From assembly GCA_950022655.1 (NCBI GenBank), contig OX465589.1, positions 31,969,970-32,033,969 on the forward strand: 64,000 bases of DNA, given 5' to 3'. The DNA is from Alentia gelatinosa (lineage: Eukaryota > Annelida > Polychaeta > Phyllodocida > Polynoidae). Below the pieces are notes generated by a model. It was given only the letters and a program-made list of their open reading frames with translations, did no database searches and was not told where the DNA came from. This document shows, piece after piece, positions 60,632 through 64,000 of the stretch; position 1 is the first letter of the stretch, and each line of letters opens with the position of its first letter. Both the position numbers and the translations under genes were made by a program.

Positions 60632-62390
60632 GGCCTACTTAATTGGTCGCTAGTTTATGCAGCGACCTTGATATTGACTGCACTTGTTACTGATAGATTG
60701 GCCATCAACCCCTGTCTGTGCTGAGCTCCTCACTCTCAGTCGGATAGATTGACGTGCCGTACCGTACGCATAATTTAACTCACTGTCGCCCAAATTATCA
60801 TAGCCCAAGACATCTAAGGATGATACGTACCAAATGCGGATATTCACTTCCAGTTAGAATTCAGCCATGAGACTTTAACACCAGTTAGGGACACATATAA
60901 CCTACGATCACCTAAAATATGAAGAAAATCGGCCAATTAGATCTAACGATATTCGTGTTTGAATCTGGTTGTATCAAATGCTGCTCTGGTGGCCAGTGTA
61001 GGCCTACTTAATTGGTCGCTAGTTTATGCAGCGACCTTGATATTGACTGCACTTGTTACTGATAGATTGGCCATCAACCCCTGTCTGTGCTGAGCTCCTC
61101 ACTCTCAGTCGAATAGATTGATGGGCCTTACCTTACGCAGAATTTAACTGACTGTCGCCCAAATTATCATAGCCGAAGACATCTGAGGATGATGCATACC
61201 AAATGCGGAAATTCACTTCCCGTTTGAATATGGCCATGAGACTTTAACACCAGTTAGGGACACATATAACCTACGATCACCTAAAATATGAAGAAAATCG
61301 GCCGCTTGGATCTAACGACATTCACGTTTGAATATGGTTGTATCAAATGCTGCTCTGGTGGCCAGTGTACTGACGCTGGGTGACTATGATAAGAACTAAC
61401 GTTTTAATTGACAGGTCCTGCCACCTGGTGTATTATGTGAAACCAGGTTCCTCACTACATTCATAACGCCCTTAACATGCCCTCTTCCTGTCAGACTCAG
61501 TGGTCTAGAGGTAGTGTCAGCAAGGGAAACCTATGGTTGAGAGTTCAATCCCCTTCCATGCAGAGCGGTTTTTTTTTCAAGAGTCATGGGTGAGACAGTT
61601 AGGCTGGGTGAGACAGACTCAGGCAGAGTGAGACAGACTCAGGCAGGGTGAGACAGACTCGGGAAGGGTGAGTTGAGACAGACTCATGCAGGGTGAGACA
61701 GACTCTGGCAGGATGATGAGAGACAGACTCAGGCAGGGTATAAAAGACACGGGCAGGGCGAGATAGGCTTGGGCAGGGTGATGAGAAACAGACTTGGACA
61801 ATGTGAGACAGACATGGGCAGGATAATGTGAGACAAACTGGGGCAGGGTGAGACAGAGTCAGGCAGGGTGAGACAGACTCAGGAAGGGTGAGGTGAGACA
61901 GAGTCAGGCAGGGTGAGACAGACTTGGGCAGGGTGATGAGAGACAGACTCAGGCAGGGTATGACAGACTTGGGTAGAGCGACATAGACTTGAGCAGAGTG
62001 ATGAGAGACAGACTGGGGCAGGGTGAGACAGACTCACACAGGATGAGACAGACTCAGACAGGGTGAGACAGACTCGGGCAGGGTTAGGTAATACAGACTC
62101 AGGCAGGGTGAAACAGACTCGGTCAGGGTGAAGGGAGACAGACAGAGGGAGGGTATAACAGACATGGGCAGTTTCAGGTTAGACAGACTAGGGTAGGTCG
62201 AGACAGACTGGGGCAGGGTAAGTTGAGACAGACTGGGACAGGGTGAGAAAGACATGGGCAGGATAATGAGAGACAGACTGGGGCAGGGTTAGACAGAGTC
62301 AGGCAGGGTGAGACAGACTCGGGAAGGGTGAGACAATCTCGGGCAGGGTGATGAGAGACAGACTCAGGGAGGGTATGACAGACTCGGGCA
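60632..62390. repeat. Satellite unit 33 (alpha-beta, 1759 bp)
   Basis: Alpha CGCATAATTT as in unit 24. Beta is different: TGTCGCCC, AGCCGAAGAC, GATGCATACC, CCGTTTGAATATGG. These beta marks continue into unit 34. A box at 61501. Confidence 0.93.
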
Positions 62391-64000
62391 GGCCTACTTA
62401 ATTGGTCGCTAGTTTATGCAGCGACCTTGATATTGACTGCACTTGTTACTGATAGATTGGCCATCAACCCCTGTCTGTGCTGAGCTCCTCACTCTCAGTC
62501 GGATAGATTGACGTGACGTACCGTACGCAGAATTTAACTCACTGTCGCCCAAATTATCATAGCCCAAGACATCTAAGGATGATACGTACCAAATGCGGAT
62601 ATTCACTTCCAGTTAGAATTCAGCCATGAGACTTTAACACCAGTTAGGGACACATATAACCTACGATCACCTAAAATATGAAGAAAATCGGCCAATTAGA
62701 TCTAACGATATTCGTGTTTGAATCTGGTTGTATCAAATGCTGCTCTGGTGGCCAGTGTAGGCCTACTTAATTGGTCGCTAGTTTATGCAGCGACCTTGAT
62801 ATTGACTGCACTTGTTACTGATAGATTGGCCATCAACCCCTGTCTATGCTGAGCTCCTCACTCTCAGTCGAATAGATTGATGGGCCTTACCTTACGCAGA
62901 ATTTAACTGACTGTCGCCCAAATTATCATAGCCGAAGACATCTGAGGATGATGCATACCAAATGCGGAAATTCACTTCCCTTTTGAATATGGCCATGAGA
63001 CTTTAACACCAGTTAGGGACACATATAACCTACGATCACCTAAAATATGAAGAAAATCGGCCGCTTGGATCTAACGACATTCACGTTTGAATATAGTTGT
63101 ATCAAATGCTGCTCTGGTGGCCAGTGTACTGACGCTGGGTGACTATGATAAGAACTAACGTTTTAATTGACAGGTCCTGCCACCTGGTGTATTATGTGAA
63201 ACCAGGTTCCTCACTACATTCATAACGCCCTTAACATGCCCTCTTCCTGTCAGACTCAGTGGTCTAGAGGTAGTGTCAGCAAGGGAAACCTATGGTTGAG
63301 AGTTCAATCCCCTTCCATGCAGAGCGGTTTTTTTTTTAAGAGTCATGGGTGAGACAGTTAGGCTGGGTGAGACAGACTCAGGCAGAGTGAGACAGACTCA
63401 GGCAGGGTGAGACAGACTCGGGAAGGGTGAGTTGAGACAGACTCAGGCAGGGTGAGACAGACTCTGGCAGGATGATGAGAGACAGACTCAGGCAGGGTAT
63501 AAAAGACACGGGCAGGGCGAGATAGGCTTGGGCAGGGTGATGAGAAACAGACTTGGACAATGTGAGACAGACATGGGCAGGATAATGTGAGACAAACTGG
63601 GGCAGGGTGAGACAGAGTCAGGCAGGGTGAGACAGACTCAGGAAGGGTGAGGTGAGACAGAGTCAGGCAGGGTGAGACAGACTTGGGCAGGGTGATGAGA
63701 GACAGACTCAGGCAGGGTATGACAGACTTGGGTAGAGCGACATAGACTTGAGCAGAGTGATGAGAGACAGACTGGGGCAGGGTGAGACAGACTCACACAG
63801 GATGAGACAGACTCAGACAGGGTGAGACAGACTCGGGCAGGGTTAGGTAATACAGACTCAGGCAGGGTGAAACAGACTCGGTCAGGGTGAAGGGAGACAG
63901 ACAGAGGGAGGGTATAACAGACATGGGCAGTTTCAGGTTAGACAGACTAGGGTAGGTCGAGACAGACTGGGGCAGGGTAAGTTGAGACAGACTGGGACAG
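62391..64000. repeat. Satellite unit 34, cut by the window end
   Basis: Alpha has GACGTGACGTACC. Beta (62760-63128) has GTCTATGCTG, AGCCGAAGAC and CCCTTTTGAATATGG, relatives of the unit 33 beta. A box at 63260. The last part of the minisatellite lies outside the window. Confidence 0.93.

Larger units (their letters stand above)
15888..64000. repeat. Satellite array, right block (about 28 units)
   Basis: Continuation of the same satellite after the retrotransposon, in the same orientation and in register: joining 10663 to 15888 restores the ordinary minisatellite. Unit lengths are mostly 1739, 1759 or 1760 bp; exceptions are 2128 (19528), 1989 (21656), 1390 (23645), 1694 (25035), 1676 (44182), 1370 (47597), 1215 (48967) and 1675 (58957). 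The array runs off the window end. No gene is visible. Confidence 0.97.

Overview
This window is eukaryotic, probably metazoan, repetitive DNA. It holds no ordinary host gene. Nearly all of it is one satellite array in head-to-tail order, with a unit of about 1759 bp repeated about 34 times (1-10663 and 15888-64000). One tyrosine-recombinase retrotransposon of the DIRS order (Ngaro/PAT-like, 10664-15887) is inserted cleanly into one unit. The eukaryotic assignment rests on the higher-order satellite, the Pol III-type A and B boxes with T-run terminators, the AATAAA signals and the retrotransposon type. The species cannot be named from the sequence.

Satellite unit: two 369-bp subrepeats called alpha and beta here (about 94% identical, 23 substitutions and no indels in the second unit), then a 220-bp segment with a hairpin and a tRNA-derived, Pol III-promoter-like stretch ending in a T run, then about 800 bp of degenerate ~20-bp minisatellite rich in G and A on the + strand. 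Units evolve together: variants are shared between neighbours and in blocks, and several units have gained, lost or recombined a subrepeat (alpha-alpha-beta at 19528, alpha/beta hybrids at 22025 and 23645, single-beta units at 47597 and 48967).

Retrotransposon: 5224 bp, with split direct repeats in the order A1 - genes - B1 - A2 - B2. Genes are a Gag-like protein with a Cys/His zinc-binding cluster, a reverse transcriptase/RNase H, and a tyrosine recombinase with a complete catalytic set. No methyltransferase lies between RNase H and recombinase, which points to the Ngaro side of the order. Gag and RT overlap, and the overlap carries a textbook -1 frameshift signal: A_AAA_AAC in the Gag frame, a 7-nt spacer and a GC-rich hairpin. 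RT/RNase H has two in-frame TAA codons just before its last conserved motif, so this copy is probably defective there. There is no target-site duplication; instead TAATG is shared by the target, the internal B1-A2 junction and the right end, as expected for integration of a circular intermediate by a tyrosine recombinase.

The many short open frames in the satellite are by-products of a stop-poor repeat copied many times and are not annotated as genes.
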